From an uncultured Lachnospiraceae bacterium (GTDB taxonomy: Bacteria > Bacillota > Clostridia > Lachnospirales > Lachnospiraceae), in contig CAJUST010000007.1 in assembly GCA_910589105.1 (NCBI GenBank), positions 1 to 64,000 on the forward strand: 64,000 nucleotides of DNA, read 5' to 3'. The notes beneath the pieces are model-generated. The model saw only the letters and a program-made list of their open reading frames with translations. It did not search any database and had not been told where the DNA came from. A program made the translations under genes and the position numbers. Below are positions 32,574 through 43,071 of the stretch, one piece after another (position 1 is the stretch's first letter; every line of letters begins with the position of its first letter).

Positions 32574-33239
32574 TTATCCCACCTTTCCTTCTTCCTTCTT
32601 CTTGAAACTGATTTTATTTTCACTTCCATTTAACAGACGTTTGATGTTTTCATGATGGCGGGCAATTCCCATTATCATAATGATGGCGGCCAAGATATAG
32701 ATTTCCGTCTTATACGTTTCCGTTACGTCTAAATAACCCAGTTCGCCAAATGCAACTGTCTGTATAAAGAAGCTGATTAATCCAACGATGGAAGCTAAAG
32801 ACACATACTTTGTCAGAGCCGTTATGCCAATGAACAAACCAATTCCAACCGGCACTTCAATCGGGCAAAACGCAATCATCATGCCGCCTGTGCAGGCGAT
32901 GCCTTTGCCCCCTTTGAAGTGTTTCATATAGAATGGGTAGTTATGCCCTATGATTGTGCCAAATCCGGCGTAAAGCTCTAAAAGACGCGCGCCTTCCGGC
33001 TCTCTGTTATGGAAGATTAACCATGTAATTAAAATTGCCACGATTGGTTTAGACACATCTCCTATCAGCGTGATTAGGCCTGCCTTCCAGCCAAACATCC
33101 GAAAGGTATTCGTCGTTCCGGCATTGCCGCTCCCCATTGTTGTAATATCTTTGTGTTTGGATTTTCCGTAGGCGTATCCCGATAAAAAGATGCCGCAAAA
33201 ATATCCGATTACCAGAGCAAGGATTCGATTCACTAACAT
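32574..33239 (-). CDS. plsY: Glycerol-3-phosphate acyltransferase PlsY
   Basis: Membrane enzyme that transfers an acyl group from acyl phosphate to glycerol 3-phosphate, giving lysophosphatidic acid. The 221 residues have several membrane helices; signature loops are GSGNAGTTNTFRMFG (about 37-51), GHNYPFYMKHFKGGKGIACT (about 98-117) and a third loop with ARHHENIKRLLNG-like residues. It lies four bases after der and directly upstream of gpsA. Confidence 0.95.
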   Translation of the reverse strand: MLVNRILALVIGYFCGIFLSGYAYGKSKHKDITTMGSGNAGTTNTFRMFGWKAGLITLIGDVSKPIVAILITWLIFHNREPEGARLLELYAGFGTIIGHNYPFYMKHFKGGKGIACTGGMMIAFCPIEVPVGIGLFIGITALTKYVSLASIVGLISFFIQTVAFGELGYLDVTETYKTEIYILAAIIMIMGIARHHENIKRLLNGSENKISFKKKEEGKVG

Positions 33240-33243
33240 GGCG

Positions 33244-34566
33244 TCACTGTCCCCTTCTTTCCCGTATAATGAATTTTAATGAAGTGCCCCGAAAACCAAA
33301 GGCGTCGCGAATCCGGTTTTCTAAATATCTGACATACGAAAAGTGCATAAGTTTCTTGTCATTGACAAACACGACAAATGTCGGCGGTTTGACGGATATT
33401 TGTGTTGCATAATAAATTTTTAAGCGTTTTCCCTTATCGGAAGGCGGCTGCTGCAAAGCGACTGCTTCCGATACGATTTCATTTAAAACCCCTGTGGCAA
33501 TCCTCATAGAATTATTCTCAATTACCATCTGGATCATACCAAAAATTTTATCCAGCCTCTGCCCTGTCTTTGCGGAAATAAACATAATTTCCGCATATGG
33601 CATAAAACTTAATATGCGGCGGATTTCTTCGGTGTATTCGCGCATCGTCTTGTCATTTTTTTCTATGGCGTCCCATTTATTGACTACAACCAGAATCCCT
33701 TTGCCGCGGTCATGCGCAATTCCGGCAATTTTTGCATCCTGCTCTGTCACGCCTTCTGTCGCATCAATCATAATCATTGCCACGTCGGAACGCTCAACGG
33801 CTGTAACGGCGCGTATAATGCTGTAACGTTCTAAATCTTCTTTTATTTTACTTTTTCTCCGAAGGCCTGCGGTGTCTATAAACACATATTCTTCCCCATG
33901 ATAGCATACGGACGCATCGATCGCATCTCTTGTCGTTCCGGCAATGTCAGAAACGATTACGCGGTTTTTTCCAAGCAGACGGTTGACAAGCGAAGATTTG
34001 CCAACGTTTGGCTTGCCGATCACCGCAATCCTAGGCCTGTCGTCATCATCTTCTTCTCCGGCCTGCTCCGGAAAACATTGAATAACTTCGTCTAACATAT
34101 CCCCAATCCCAAGCATGGAAGCCGCGGAAACGGGATAGGGATCGCCGATTCCAAGGTTATAAAACTCATAGACGTCCGGCATGAATTTTTCAAAACTGTC
34201 CACTTTATTGACCACTAAAACAACCGGCTTTTTGGAACGGCGCAGCATATCCGCGACTTTTCCGTCTGCGTCAACAAGCCCTTGCCTGACGTCCGTTAAA
34301 AATAAAATAACGTCTGCCGTGTCAATGGCAATTTGCGCCTGCTCGCGCATCTGGGATAAAATAATGTCTTTGGATTCCGGTTCAATCCCACCTGTATCAA
34401 TTAATGTAAATTCTTTATCCAGCCAAGAAGCGTCGGCATAGATTCTGTCCCTTGTTACGCCCGGCGTGTCTTTTACAATCGAAATCCGCTCACCGGCAAG
34501 TACATTAAACAATGTAGACTTTCCTACATTCGGGCGGCCTACGACCGCTACCACGGGCTTACTCAT
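33244..34566 (-). CDS. der: Ribosome biogenesis GTPase Der
   Basis: Double GTPase needed for 50S subunit maturation. The first G domain has GRPNVGKSTLFN and DTGG; the second begins near residue 180 with GKPNVGKSSLVNRLLG, DTAGLRRKSK and NKWD. The C-terminal KH-like domain ends YLENRIRDAFGFRGTSLKFI. The 440-residue length is normal. It sits between the DUF512 gene and plsY. Confidence 0.97.
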   Translation of the reverse strand: MSKPVVAVVGRPNVGKSTLFNVLAGERISIVKDTPGVTRDRIYADASWLDKEFTLIDTGGIEPESKDIILSQMREQAQIAIDTADVILFLTDVRQGLVDADGKVADMLRRSKKPVVLVVNKVDSFEKFMPDVYEFYNLGIGDPYPVSAASMLGIGDMLDEVIQCFPEQAGEEDDDDRPRIAVIGKPNVGKSSLVNRLLGKNRVIVSDIAGTTRDAIDASVCYHGEEYVFIDTAGLRRKSKIKEDLERYSIIRAVTAVERSDVAMIMIDATEGVTEQDAKIAGIAHDRGKGILVVVNKWDAIEKNDKTMREYTEEIRRILSFMPYAEIMFISAKTGQRLDKIFGMIQMVIENNSMRIATGVLNEIVSEAVALQQPPSDKGKRLKIYYATQISVKPPTFVVFVNDKKLMHFSYVRYLENRIRDAFGFRGTSLKFIIRERRGQ

Positions 34567-34584
34567 AATGTATACTCCTTTTCT

Positions 34585-35895
34585 TTACGCTAATAACGCG
34601 TTTACCAAATCTTGTCCGCTTGATTTTACAATATCTGTCTTTACTTGTAAAGCATTTTTCAGCTCTGTTAAAGTCATGTCGTCTAAAAACACTTCTTCGC
34701 CGCTCCGCAGTAAATTGCATGGAAGCAATAGCTTTTCCCCTAAACTTTTCCCTTTTAACTGGCTCACAATGTCCCTGCCTGTCAAAAGCCCTGACACTGT
34801 AATGCGTTCCCCAAAATACTCATTTCGGATTGGAATCACTTGGATCTTGATATTTGGAAATTTCCGCATAAATTCGCCGCACAGGGTTTCAATCAATGGC
34901 GCGGCAAGCGTCCCTGTCGCAACCGTTATCTTTTTCTTCGTTTTTGAGCCGCATGACACTGCGTTTAACGCTTCATAAAATTCATCTTCTAACAAACGCT
35001 CCATGCCCACTCCATTTTCTAATTGCAAATATCCGTCGTATCGCGCCGCTTCGGGCAGTTTCTGTTCCGCTAAAAGATACCATTCGTCAGACGCATGGAC
35101 AAAATGGGTCTGATGCTTTTTCATACAATGCTCCTGCCATTTATGGATTACCGCAAGAACTTCTGCCGCATCTTTTTTTTCAAAGGGCAAAAGCGGATAC
35201 AATCCCTCCCGAAATTTAGTCAATCCAACCGGGACTATGGAAAGGCTTTGCAAATAGGGAAGGTACCCTGTCAGGGTTTTTATGCTTTCTTCCAATTTAA
35301 CGCCATCGTTGATTCCTTTACAAAGGACAATTTGTCCGTTCATACGCAGTCCGGCCTGTTTGAAACGATCCATTTTCTGAAGCAATTCCCCTGCAAACCG
35401 GTTATTTAACATCATACAGCGTAACTTTTGGTCTGTTGTGTGTATGGAAATATTAACCGGCTCCATACGGTAACGGATCATTCGGTCAATATCAGCATCT
35501 TTCATATTCGTAAGCGTAAGGTAGTTTCCCTGTAAAAAAGAAAGTCTGGAATCGTCGTCTTTAAAATAGAGCGTTTCCCTCATTCCCTTTGGCATTTGGT
35601 CGATAAAACAAAAGATACATTTATTTTGGCAGGATTTATATCCGTCCATCAGGCTTTCCGCAAATTCAAGCCCCAAATCCTCGTTTTCTTCTTTTTCGAT
35701 TTCAAATTCCCATTCCTCACCGTCTGGTTTTTCAATGAGGACGAGAATTTCCCCATCATTTATCAAATACCGGTAATCAAAAATATCTTCAATTTGCATA
35801 TCGTTTATGCAAAGCAGAAAATCCCCCTGCCTGATTCCTAATTCCTCCGCTATGCTGCCCGGCAAAACATTCGTTATTTTATGCTTTTTCTTCAT
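34585..35895 (-). CDS. DUF512 / PDZ radical SAM protein
   Basis: A 436-residue protein with an N-terminal PDZ-like domain (LPGSIAEELGIRQGDFLLCI), then a radical SAM core with CQNKCIFCFIDQMPKGMR (CxxxCxxC at about 80-87) and a C-terminal DUF512 domain ending with an NLLRSGEEVFLDDMT strip. This conserved radical SAM family of Firmicutes and cyanobacteria has no assigned substrate. It lies between helD and der in a compact minus-strand run, a common clostridial arrangement next to der. Confidence 0.9.
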   Translation of the reverse strand: MKKKHKITNVLPGSIAEELGIRQGDFLLCINDMQIEDIFDYRYLINDGEILVLIEKPDGEEWEFEIEKEENEDLGLEFAESLMDGYKSCQNKCIFCFIDQMPKGMRETLYFKDDDSRLSFLQGNYLTLTNMKDADIDRMIRYRMEPVNISIHTTDQKLRCMMLNNRFAGELLQKMDRFKQAGLRMNGQIVLCKGINDGVKLEESIKTLTGYLPYLQSLSIVPVGLTKFREGLYPLLPFEKKDAAEVLAVIHKWQEHCMKKHQTHFVHASDEWYLLAEQKLPEAARYDGYLQLENGVGMERLLEDEFYEALNAVSCGSKTKKKITVATGTLAAPLIETLCGEFMRKFPNIKIQVIPIRNEYFGERITVSGLLTGRDIVSQLKGKSLGEKLLLPCNLLRSGEEVFLDDMTLTELKNALQVKTDIVKSSGQDLVNALLA

Positions 35896-35907
35896 GTCAC
35901 ACTCCTG

Positions 35908-37938
35908 TTAATTTGGTTTGATTTCGTAAAGGCGAAGTGTATGCAGCGCTCTTGTGGCATTGATATAGAGCGCCTGTTTGTGAAACGGAGTACTGTAGTT
36001 TTGTAAATCCGGCGCATATACCACATCAAATTCTAAGCCTTTTGCAAGATAAAATGGCAGGACGGAAACGCCTTTTTGAAACTTCATGCTGTCTTTTGTT
36101 AAAAACGGCAATTTAAGCGCTTTTGCCGTCTGGACTGTGGTTTTGGCATCGAGGCAGAGAACTGCCATCGTGTCGAATCCGGCTTCTGATTCCATATCTT
36201 TTTTTATCCCCGCATACTGTTCTTCTGCCGAATGAAACGTTTTCACCTGTGGTTTTTCTCCATGGCGCTCTACCATGCTAATTCCTGATTCTTTTGTAAA
36301 CTGGCTTGCAAACTCTGTGATTTCTACAGTGGAACGATAGCTCTTATTTAACGTCACGCAGTGAATGCCTTTGCCAAATAATTTGGGCAAAAATGCCATT
36401 ACATCCTGCTCTTTTTCCGCCAATGTCTGCATCCTGTCTCCTAAAATTGTCATCGGGCAATCAAAAAGCTTTTGGATTAACACGTACTGGAGATAAGAAT
36501 AATCCTGCATTTCATCAATCACTAAATGTTTCACTTCTCTGCGTCTTGGCGGCATTTTTATTGAGTATTTTAAGTATAAAAGAGGATAGACGTCTTCATA
36601 CCGTATCATTCCGTGTATCAGTTCCAGCGGTTTTCGTTTCGTTTCCCGAAGGAAACGGTTATAAATCTCTATCAGGTTTCTTGTTTCATACATCTGTAGG
36701 AACCGTTCCAATATTTCCTGCTTTTCTTCGTCCGTCATATTTTTGCCGCGCAATGTTTCTTGCGTGTCAATCACGTATTCCGCTATTTTTTCCATACGGC
36801 TTAATATGGGGACGTCGGCAAGTTTTTCGTAAAACAAATCTGAAATCTGAGACTCGCTTAGTTCTATTGTACGGCAGTGAAAAGGTTTTATATGCACAAG
36901 TTCCCATTCAAGGCTTAAAATAAATCCGTTTAGTTCTTCCATGTAGGGTTTTGTTTGTTTGTAGGCGGATTCTTCGGTAGACGGGACAAGATTGTCTGCG
37001 ATATGGTATGCTTCGGATTCTCCTTTGTGAAGATTTTTTTCAATTTCATCATAACGGTCTTCCGCTTCCCCATAATTTTTAAGTTCATGATAGGCAAACA
37101 CATCAAGGGTCAGCTCACAGATATTTTCTTCACCAAGTTCAGGGAGGATTCTGGAAATGTAGTCGGCAAAAATACTGTTCGGAGACAAGATTAACACTTG
37201 CGATGCGGTCAGGCTGCTGCGGTTATGGTATAACAGATAGGCTATGCGATGCAGCGCAATGGAAGTTTTTCCGCTTCCGGCGCATCCTTGCACAGCCAAA
37301 ATGCGGTGGCTTTTGTCACGGATAATCTGGTTTTGCTCTTTTTGAATGGTTGTAACGATGCTCTTTAAAGAAGCGTCTGCATGTTCACAAAGCGCCTGCT
37401 GTAAGATTTCATCGTCAATATTCATATCATTTTCCAAAACATAGACAATCGTCCCGTTTTTTATCTTAAATTGCTTCTTTTTGACAATTTCCCCACAGAT
37501 GACGCCGGACGGAGCCTTAAATTGAGCAGGCCCCTTGTCATAGTCGTAAAACAAACTTGAAACAGGGGCCCGCCAGTCAAACACATAAGGCGCCATGGCT
37601 CTTCCTTTGGAAAGGCTGCCGATGCCGATATAATACGTTTCCGGCTCTGATTCATTTTCGTAAAGAAAATCAACTCTTGCAAAATAGGGGGAATCCAGCA
37701 TTTTTTCATAGCGCCGTTTTTCTTTTTTGTAGTTTTCCCGCTCTGTCATTCGGGTATTTAAGGCAATTTTATTATCATACATCTCATAACCATATTCGTC
37801 AAATTCCGTGTAGTTTTCCCAAAAATAGTCGTTCATGGTTTTGACGTCGGTTTCATTGGCTATCATTTTTTGATCAATTTCGTTTATTTTTTGAATTAAG
37901 GCTTTTTTTACAAAAGATAAATATTCTTCTTCGTTCAT
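35908..37938 (-). CDS. helD: HelD-like RNA polymerase-recycling ATPase
   Basis: A 676-residue UvrD/Rep-type superfamily 1 ATPase of the HelD group, which binds RNA polymerase and frees stalled or idle enzyme from nucleic acid. The long N-terminal coiled-coil arm (about 1-80) is the HelD secondary-channel element. Walker A is VQGCAGSGKTSIALHR (about 218-233), followed by LILSPN, and the DExx-type VIDEMQDYS (about 480) and YRSTVEITEFA. The ATG at 37938 has AAAGGAG about eight bases before it; the frame's earlier ATG lies in the promoter. It is followed by the DUF512 gene. Confidence 0.9.
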   Translation of the reverse strand: MNEEEYLSFVKKALIQKINEIDQKMIANETDVKTMNDYFWENYTEFDEYGYEMYDNKIALNTRMTERENYKKEKRRYEKMLDSPYFARVDFLYENESEPETYYIGIGSLSKGRAMAPYVFDWRAPVSSLFYDYDKGPAQFKAPSGVICGEIVKKKQFKIKNGTIVYVLENDMNIDDEILQQALCEHADASLKSIVTTIQKEQNQIIRDKSHRILAVQGCAGSGKTSIALHRIAYLLYHNRSSLTASQVLILSPNSIFADYISRILPELGEENICELTLDVFAYHELKNYGEAEDRYDEIEKNLHKGESEAYHIADNLVPSTEESAYKQTKPYMEELNGFILSLEWELVHIKPFHCRTIELSESQISDLFYEKLADVPILSRMEKIAEYVIDTQETLRGKNMTDEEKQEILERFLQMYETRNLIEIYNRFLRETKRKPLELIHGMIRYEDVYPLLYLKYSIKMPPRRREVKHLVIDEMQDYSYLQYVLIQKLFDCPMTILGDRMQTLAEKEQDVMAFLPKLFGKGIHCVTLNKSYRSTVEITEFASQFTKESGISMVERHGEKPQVKTFHSAEEQYAGIKKDMESEAGFDTMAVLCLDAKTTVQTAKALKLPFLTKDSMKFQKGVSVLPFYLAKGLEFDVVYAPDLQNYSTPFHKQALYINATRALHTLRLYEIKPN

Positions 37939-37971
37939 GGAATTTGCTCCTTTGATGTCATTCATCAAATG

Positions 37972-38000
37972 ATTGTATCAAGAGAAGGAGCAATTTTCAA
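37972..38000 (-). promoter_or_regulatory. Sigma-A promoter of helD
   Basis: On the minus strand TTGAAA (38000-37995) and TACAAT (37977-37972) are 17 bases apart, giving a short leader of about 28 bases before the helD ATG at 37938. Confidence 0.75.
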
Positions 38001-38070
38001 GAGAGATTTTTGAAGTGTGTCCGTTTCAGGGAACGCCCTATCCCAAAACGCCATAAGCAAATTTCCTTAA

Positions 38071-39870
38071 TCATAATTTCTTTATGTTCATTTGTTTCTT
38101 AAACCCTGTCTTTTTCCCAAATAAATTCTGATAACTCTTTATCTTTTTTTCGGGCACAAAATCACTGCATGTTTCGAAATGCCTTTTAGGGCGTTTTTTT
38201 CAACTTTCGAAAGCTTTTCTGTCTGAAATTTAATTTTTTTCAGCTTTTGGCTGACCAAAAAAATTTTTCCCAATCGTTTTCACAGAACTTCCGATGATTG
38301 CTTCCACCAGCTTTTTCTTCTTTTGAAAAGCCCCTTTCCGAACCGAAACCACCCGGTATGTAATATTATCTTCTGTAATCTCAGACGGAATGCGGATTTT
38401 CTTTTGATTTTTTACCTCACCTGCCGCCTCGACTGTCCCGCCTGAGTTTCTGCTTTTTGCAGACCGTACAGGTAAATACCTTCAGTCCCGTTGCCGCAAT
38501 CTGCTTATTGTTTGTGATTCCACAATAAGCGCAGGTATTTTGCTCCATGCCTTTTATACTGCAGGCCGCCTTCTTTAATGTCTTACGGTTTCCCCATTTG
38601 TGATTGACACAGTCAACATGCGCTGACGCCGAAACCTCCAATGGCTCATACAGCGCGCTGTCATACCTTTCTTCCCCTTCCAGTGAAACCGATCCTGCAA
38701 TATTCTCAAACGGAAGTTCTTCATATTCAGTAAATTCAGAAAAAGACCCTTCCGGGAATGCATCAGAACAAATCACATAGCCCATATCATCTCCAACTAT
38801 TTCAAATCCAAAAATATTATAAACTTCCGTTTCCCCGTCTAACATACAATCTGTCTTAAAAAGCATCCCCTCTAAACTATCCACATAATACCAATATCCC
38901 TCATAAAATATTACGCCGCCGATTGAATCCTGCCATAACGCCTCCTCAAACGACGCATCATACGCCGTAATGCCAATATCCCAGCCTTCATGCCCTGTTT
39001 CTATAATTCCTTTGTCACTCAGCAAAAAATTATCATGCTGCGCATAGCCAATCCGATCCCATGCAGGGACATCCCAAGTCACGTCCACATGATAAAACAC
39101 CCCGTCAATTTCATCATATTCCATGCGTGGCTAAGCTGCTCGCTGCTCGTCACATAGCAGGCAATCCCAAGCTTATCATATATAAGATACCAGTACGCTT
39201 TCGCATAGCCGTCACAAACAGCCGTCTGATACGCCAAAGCCCCATATGCCCGATGGGAACTGTCCGGCACATACTCCCCTATGCCGTTATCTAACATATA
39301 ATTCTCATAGTCATACGCGCAATTTTGCGCAAGCCAGTCATGCGCAGCGAAAGCCTTCTCATAATCCTACATATCCTCTGAAACCAGTGAAAGAGCCTCC
39401 GCGGCGGCAATATTCATCTGCTCAAAAGTCCGCCGCCCACTTTCTTCGTCCATCAAATACGACGGCAAAACCGACAACACTATCTCACTATCCCCAATGG
39501 GAAGATAATAATATTCAAACTCCATGTCCACATAAAACAATTCCACATGATTATTCAAAATCCGAATATCATCCACATAAAATTCTTCAGATTCCATAGC
39601 ATACTCCGAAACGTCAATTTCAGCTTTCCGCGCTTTCAAACCAGAAACAATCACTTCCTCCAGCTCTTGTATATCGCTGACCGCCTCATCTCTGCCCGTC
39701 ATCTGCCCATTCTGCAGATCCAATGGCTGATAATATTTCGGATCATGCCGATCTTCGTTCTGCAACTTTGCTTTTCCCATACGCGCATCCGCCCAGACAT
39801 CAAAAGAAGCGTTTCCATTCCACAAACAAATAATCCCGATTACCAATAAAACCAAATGTCATTTTTTCAT
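38071..39870 (-). pseudogene. Wrecked secreted transglutaminase/BspA-LRR protein
   Basis: Fragments in different frames join into one protein of about 600 residues. It begins ATG AAA AAA TGA at 39870 (stop at codon four, where a signal-peptide residue is expected), continues HLVLLVIGIICLW and a lead region, then hits an in-frame TAG at 39364-39366. The same frame resumes with DYEKAFAAHDWLAQNCAYDY and the transglutaminase-like core DGYAKAYWYLI and SHAWN near 39120, where a single-base frameshift moves to EIDGVFYHVDVTWD. After VCKKQK (near 38450) it shifts again to a leucine-rich-repeat tail, VVSVRKGAFQKKKKLVE, SVKTIGKNFF, then two further shifts at A-rich runs give LKKIKFQTEKL and IKSYQNLFGKKTGFKKQ, ending TGA at 38071. 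Cys-69-type catalytic dyads cannot work in this state. Confidence 0.82.
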
Positions 39871-40286
39871 AACCCATCACCTTTCCGTTTCAAAACGCCT
39901 GCGCTGTTATTGAACAAGGCCGCCGCAAATCCCCCAGATGCATTCGCCTGCAATCGCCTCCGCCAAAAGCATATCCTACTTTAGTAACAAAAATAACCGT
40001 CAAGACATATCAAAAGCTGAATACTTTGCCTGAATATATTTAGTATAACATAGATTATGCTGATTTTCTATCGCTGCGGCAACATTTCTCCTTTTTTATC
40101 TATCTTCATACCGCATAGAATCCTTTCCCATTATTTCCACAGCCTGCTGCAATGCAGACAGACTTAAACACCGTTTCCTCCTCCAGATGAATCACCTGAA
40201 AAAACAGGTAAATCAAGGGTTTTAGCGTGAATTACGCTCTCTTGATTTACCTGTTCTTTTTTAAATCTTATCTGTAAAAATCTATA
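39871..40286. other. Intergenic region with a terminator, no gene
   Basis: About 415 bases between the pseudogene and the ABC permease. Apart from the terminator at 40203-40255 and the pseudogene's AAAGGTG ribosome site, nothing was recognised. A TTGACG with a loosely spaced TAGGAT could be the old promoter of the pseudogene. Confidence 0.6.
40203..40255 (-). terminator. Terminator of the ytr-like ABC operon
   Basis: AACAGGTAAATCAAG (40203-40217) pairs perfectly with CTTGATTTACCTGTT (40241-40255), 15 base pairs. T runs lie on both sides (TTTTTT on the minus strand), so it may stop transcription in both directions. It lies 30 bases past the permease stop. Confidence 0.9.
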
Positions 40287-42197
40287 TTACTCCTCAAATT
40301 CCACAGAGTTTTTATCCTGTAATTCATAGTATTTCTCCATTGTAATTAAATCCGCTTCACTTTCAATTACCCCCGTATCAATCAATGCGCGGATCAAATT
40401 TACGCAATTCGAATCAAACATTAAATTTGCGCTGGCAGACTTCGGATGTGTTCCATTTAAAATGTTTGTAGAATAATATTCCGCAGACACAGGGATTATT
40501 TCTTCTTCCCCTACAACGTCTAACTTTAACGAATTATAATACGCCGTATTTTGGGATATGTCATAAAAATACCGGTTTGTCAGATACTGTTTCAAATTCC
40601 CTTCTTCCAAATCCGCCAAAAATGCCTGAAATACCTTTTCCATGTCTTCCTGAGGAAAAACATAGTCTTTCCGCACGCCCTTTTCATCATATAAATCAAT
40701 TTCACAACGTGTCGCTTGAATTTGCTGCTTCTTTACGCCAAACAGTTCCTTCCAGTATGCATCCGGTGAAGTCGTAATGTCTATAAGCTTTTTCTGGGCG
40801 CTGTTTTCCTCATTGCGCATCTCTTTTTCCCAAGGTATCTTGTATGAACGCTTTAAAACAGATCCATTTTTCAGGACATATTTCACGCCCAGATAATACA
40901 TATCATTGCTTTCTGGCGCATAATTTTCAAATTCTTTTTTCGAATCAATGATTTGTCTATGGAGATCTAAAATCTGCTCCGTCAAATCCGCTTCCGAGCC
41001 TCCTACAGGCGTATAGCCTTCCACAAAAGCCTTTGCAATCTCCGTTTCTTCTGGCATTTTCCTCTCTATCCCAAAAAGATCCAGCTCAATGACCGTATAT
41101 ATTCCCGCGAACACAAGAAGGAAAGCCACGCATTCCACAAAACGCTTCTTATGAAATACCCGAAACCCTTTTTCCAAAAACATCTGAGCCGCAAAAAAAC
41201 AGATTCCGCCAAATAAAACGCCGAAAACTAGTGCCGAAGCAAAAACCGCCCAGCCGGAAGAAAAGCCCAGAAGCTCACAAAACAATGCGCCTAGAAACCC
41301 ACCGCCTGTAAATCCCGCTCCCCAACGGAAAACCGGGCAAATCCACCAAATAGAAATGAGGCTTCCCGCCGTTTCCATATGGCGGACTTTATATATCAAA
41401 TATGCGCCAACCACAAACAATACTGAAACAAGCGCATATATCGCGACAATATTCCCGCCTGCAATGCCAACCGCCGCGCCCGATTCATCATATTTCAATC
41501 TTACATGACTGCCCAAATAGTAAAGCGGTGAAAGCGCATCCAGCTTTCCCCCATGGAAATCCATGGGAATGCCATAGGAGATTTGCGACATGATAATTGC
41601 AGCCAGAACTTTACATCCTACATACAGCAAGTTTAATATTAACGCAAAAATCGGGACTGCCAATAACTGACCGGTAAACATCGCAATGAACACGGTTATG
41701 CTATACAAAATAAAACTGATTCCCCACGCATACAAAAGCCCCAACAGAAGATAATTCATGCTGGTATAGCCGCAGACTGCGCTTACCAAGATTCCCATTA
41801 AAAACCCTGCCGCCTGCGGCGCAAGCAAAAACAATAGGCCCGAAAAATAGTTTGTAAAAAACAGCTCAAGCCGGGTGACAGGAAACGCATGGAGCGCATA
41901 TGCCGATCTCGCATGGTATAAATACGAAAACACTGCCATAACCACAATTACTGCAAAGAAGAACAAAGCGGCTGGATTCATATAAACCCCGACTATACTT
42001 AAAATATCGGAGGAGCGGCTTTGCGCAATTTCCTGCTGCGTCAAGTCGGTAATATATTTATACCGCTGGGATTCATTGAAAATCATAAACGGAAGTATAA
42101 ACAGATTCCACAATGTAAACATCACCCAAATCGGCCAATAATGCGTAATGTTTTTTAAGAAAATTGTTTTATTAAAACAAGATGTCTTTGACTTCAT
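40287..42197 (-). CDS. ABC transporter permease
   Basis: A 636-residue membrane protein: about six membrane helices in residues 20-330 (for example WVMFTLWNLFILPFMIF and YVGCKVLAAIIM), a helix near 355-375, and a long extracytoplasmic C-terminal part of about 250 soluble residues. The last part has no recognised domain. It belongs to the permeases found with YtrA/GntR-type regulators. Its ATG overlaps the ATPase gene by 26 bases, with GGAGGGG six bases before it. It should work with that ATPase as an exporter; the cargo is unknown, cell-wall antibiotics being the usual guess for this type. Confidence 0.82.
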   Translation of the reverse strand: MKSKTSCFNKTIFLKNITHYWPIWVMFTLWNLFILPFMIFNESQRYKYITDLTQQEIAQSRSSDILSIVGVYMNPAALFFFAVIVVMAVFSYLYHARSAYALHAFPVTRLELFFTNYFSGLLFLLAPQAAGFLMGILVSAVCGYTSMNYLLLGLLYAWGISFILYSITVFIAMFTGQLLAVPIFALILNLLYVGCKVLAAIIMSQISYGIPMDFHGGKLDALSPLYYLGSHVRLKYDESGAAVGIAGGNIVAIYALVSVLFVVGAYLIYKVRHMETAGSLISIWWICPVFRWGAGFTGGGFLGALFCELLGFSSGWAVFASALVFGVLFGGICFFAAQMFLEKGFRVFHKKRFVECVAFLLVFAGIYTVIELDLFGIERKMPEETEIAKAFVEGYTPVGGSEADLTEQILDLHRQIIDSKKEFENYAPESNDMYYLGVKYVLKNGSVLKRSYKIPWEKEMRNEENSAQKKLIDITTSPDAYWKELFGVKKQQIQATRCEIDLYDEKGVRKDYVFPQEDMEKVFQAFLADLEEGNLKQYLTNRYFYDISQNTAYYNSLKLDVVGEEEIIPVSAEYYSTNILNGTHPKSASANLMFDSNCVNLIRALIDTGVIESEADLITMEKYYELQDKNSVEFEE

Positions 42198-43071
42198 AGT
42201 CCACCCCTCCTAATTCATAAATAAATATTTCCTCAAGCGTCAGTGGAAGAAGGTCAATCAACATAGGGTTCATCTTCTCTAACTGCTCTTTTGCCTCGGC
42301 GGGATTCCCTTTGACAATCAGCGTATACACTCTGCCTGTATTAGACATATGAAGCACCTCAAAATTATCCGGCAGCTTTGGCATTTCCGCCTGAAACGCC
42401 GCCTGAATCTTACAAACGCTGCCCTGCAAATCGCTCAGTGAGCGTTCAATAATAATTTTCCCTTTGTGCATAATCCCCACATGGTCGCACACATCTTCTA
42501 ATTCCCTTAAATTATGGGAAGAAACAATGACCGTCGTCCCATTCTCCGACACATCTGCCATAATAATGCTCCAAATCTGACGGCGCATGACAGGGTCTAA
42601 ACCGTCCACCGGCTCATCTAAAATTAAAAGCTCTGCCCGCGCGCATACCGCAAGCCAAAATGCCACCTGTTTTTGCATTCCTTTTGACAAACTGCGGATA
42701 TTCTTCTTCGGATCTATTGTCGGAAAATACTCCATCAGCCTTAGAAACATTTTTTCGTCAAACTTCGGATACAATCCCTTATAAAACCGCATCATCTCCA
42801 TTGTGTCTGCCTGCATAAAATAAAAAATATCATCTGGGATAAAGACAAACTTTTCCTTAACCGCAGGGTTCTCATAGACGTCTTCTCCTGCAATTTTTAC
42901 CGTTCCGTTATTTTGCCTGTAAATTCCGGTCAGATGGCGCAAAAGCGTCGACTTTCCCGCTCCGTTTGGCCCAACAAGACCATAAATCGCGCCAGATTTT
43001 ACCGACATATCCACACCGTCTAAAGCGCGAAACCCGTCAAATTCCTTAACTAAATTTGCCACTTCAACCAT
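42172..43071 (-). CDS. ABC transporter ATPase
   Basis: A 299-residue ATPase. Walker A is GPNGAGKSTLLRH (about 34-46), the signature SLSKGMQKQVAFWLAV, Walker B LLILDEPVDGLDP and the switch His in VSSHNLRELEDV. The tail beyond about 210 is the extension seen in the ytr/bcr-type export ATPases. It overlaps the GntR gene by eight bases and the permease by 26, forming a regulator-ATPase-permease operon. Confidence 0.92.
   Translation of the reverse strand: MVEVANLVKEFDGFRALDGVDMSVKSGAIYGLVGPNGAGKSTLLRHLTGIYRQNNGTVKIAGEDVYENPAVKEKFVFIPDDIFYFMQADTMEMMRFYKGLYPKFDEKMFLRLMEYFPTIDPKKNIRSLSKGMQKQVAFWLAVCARAELLILDEPVDGLDPVMRRQIWSIIMADVSENGTTVIVSSHNLRELEDVCDHVGIMHKGKIIIERSLSDLQGSVCKIQAAFQAEMPKLPDNFEVLHMSNTGRVYTLIVKGNPAEAKEQLEKMNPMLIDLLPLTLEEIFIYELGGVDYEVKDILF

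Noticed and set aside
38071..39870. Reading TGA as tryptophan to rescue the transglutaminase/LRR gene and the holin-like peptide
   Set aside because: Intact genes in the window use TGA as stop (sigD, fliR, the SplB-like gene), and the large pseudogene also has a TAG and several frameshifts.
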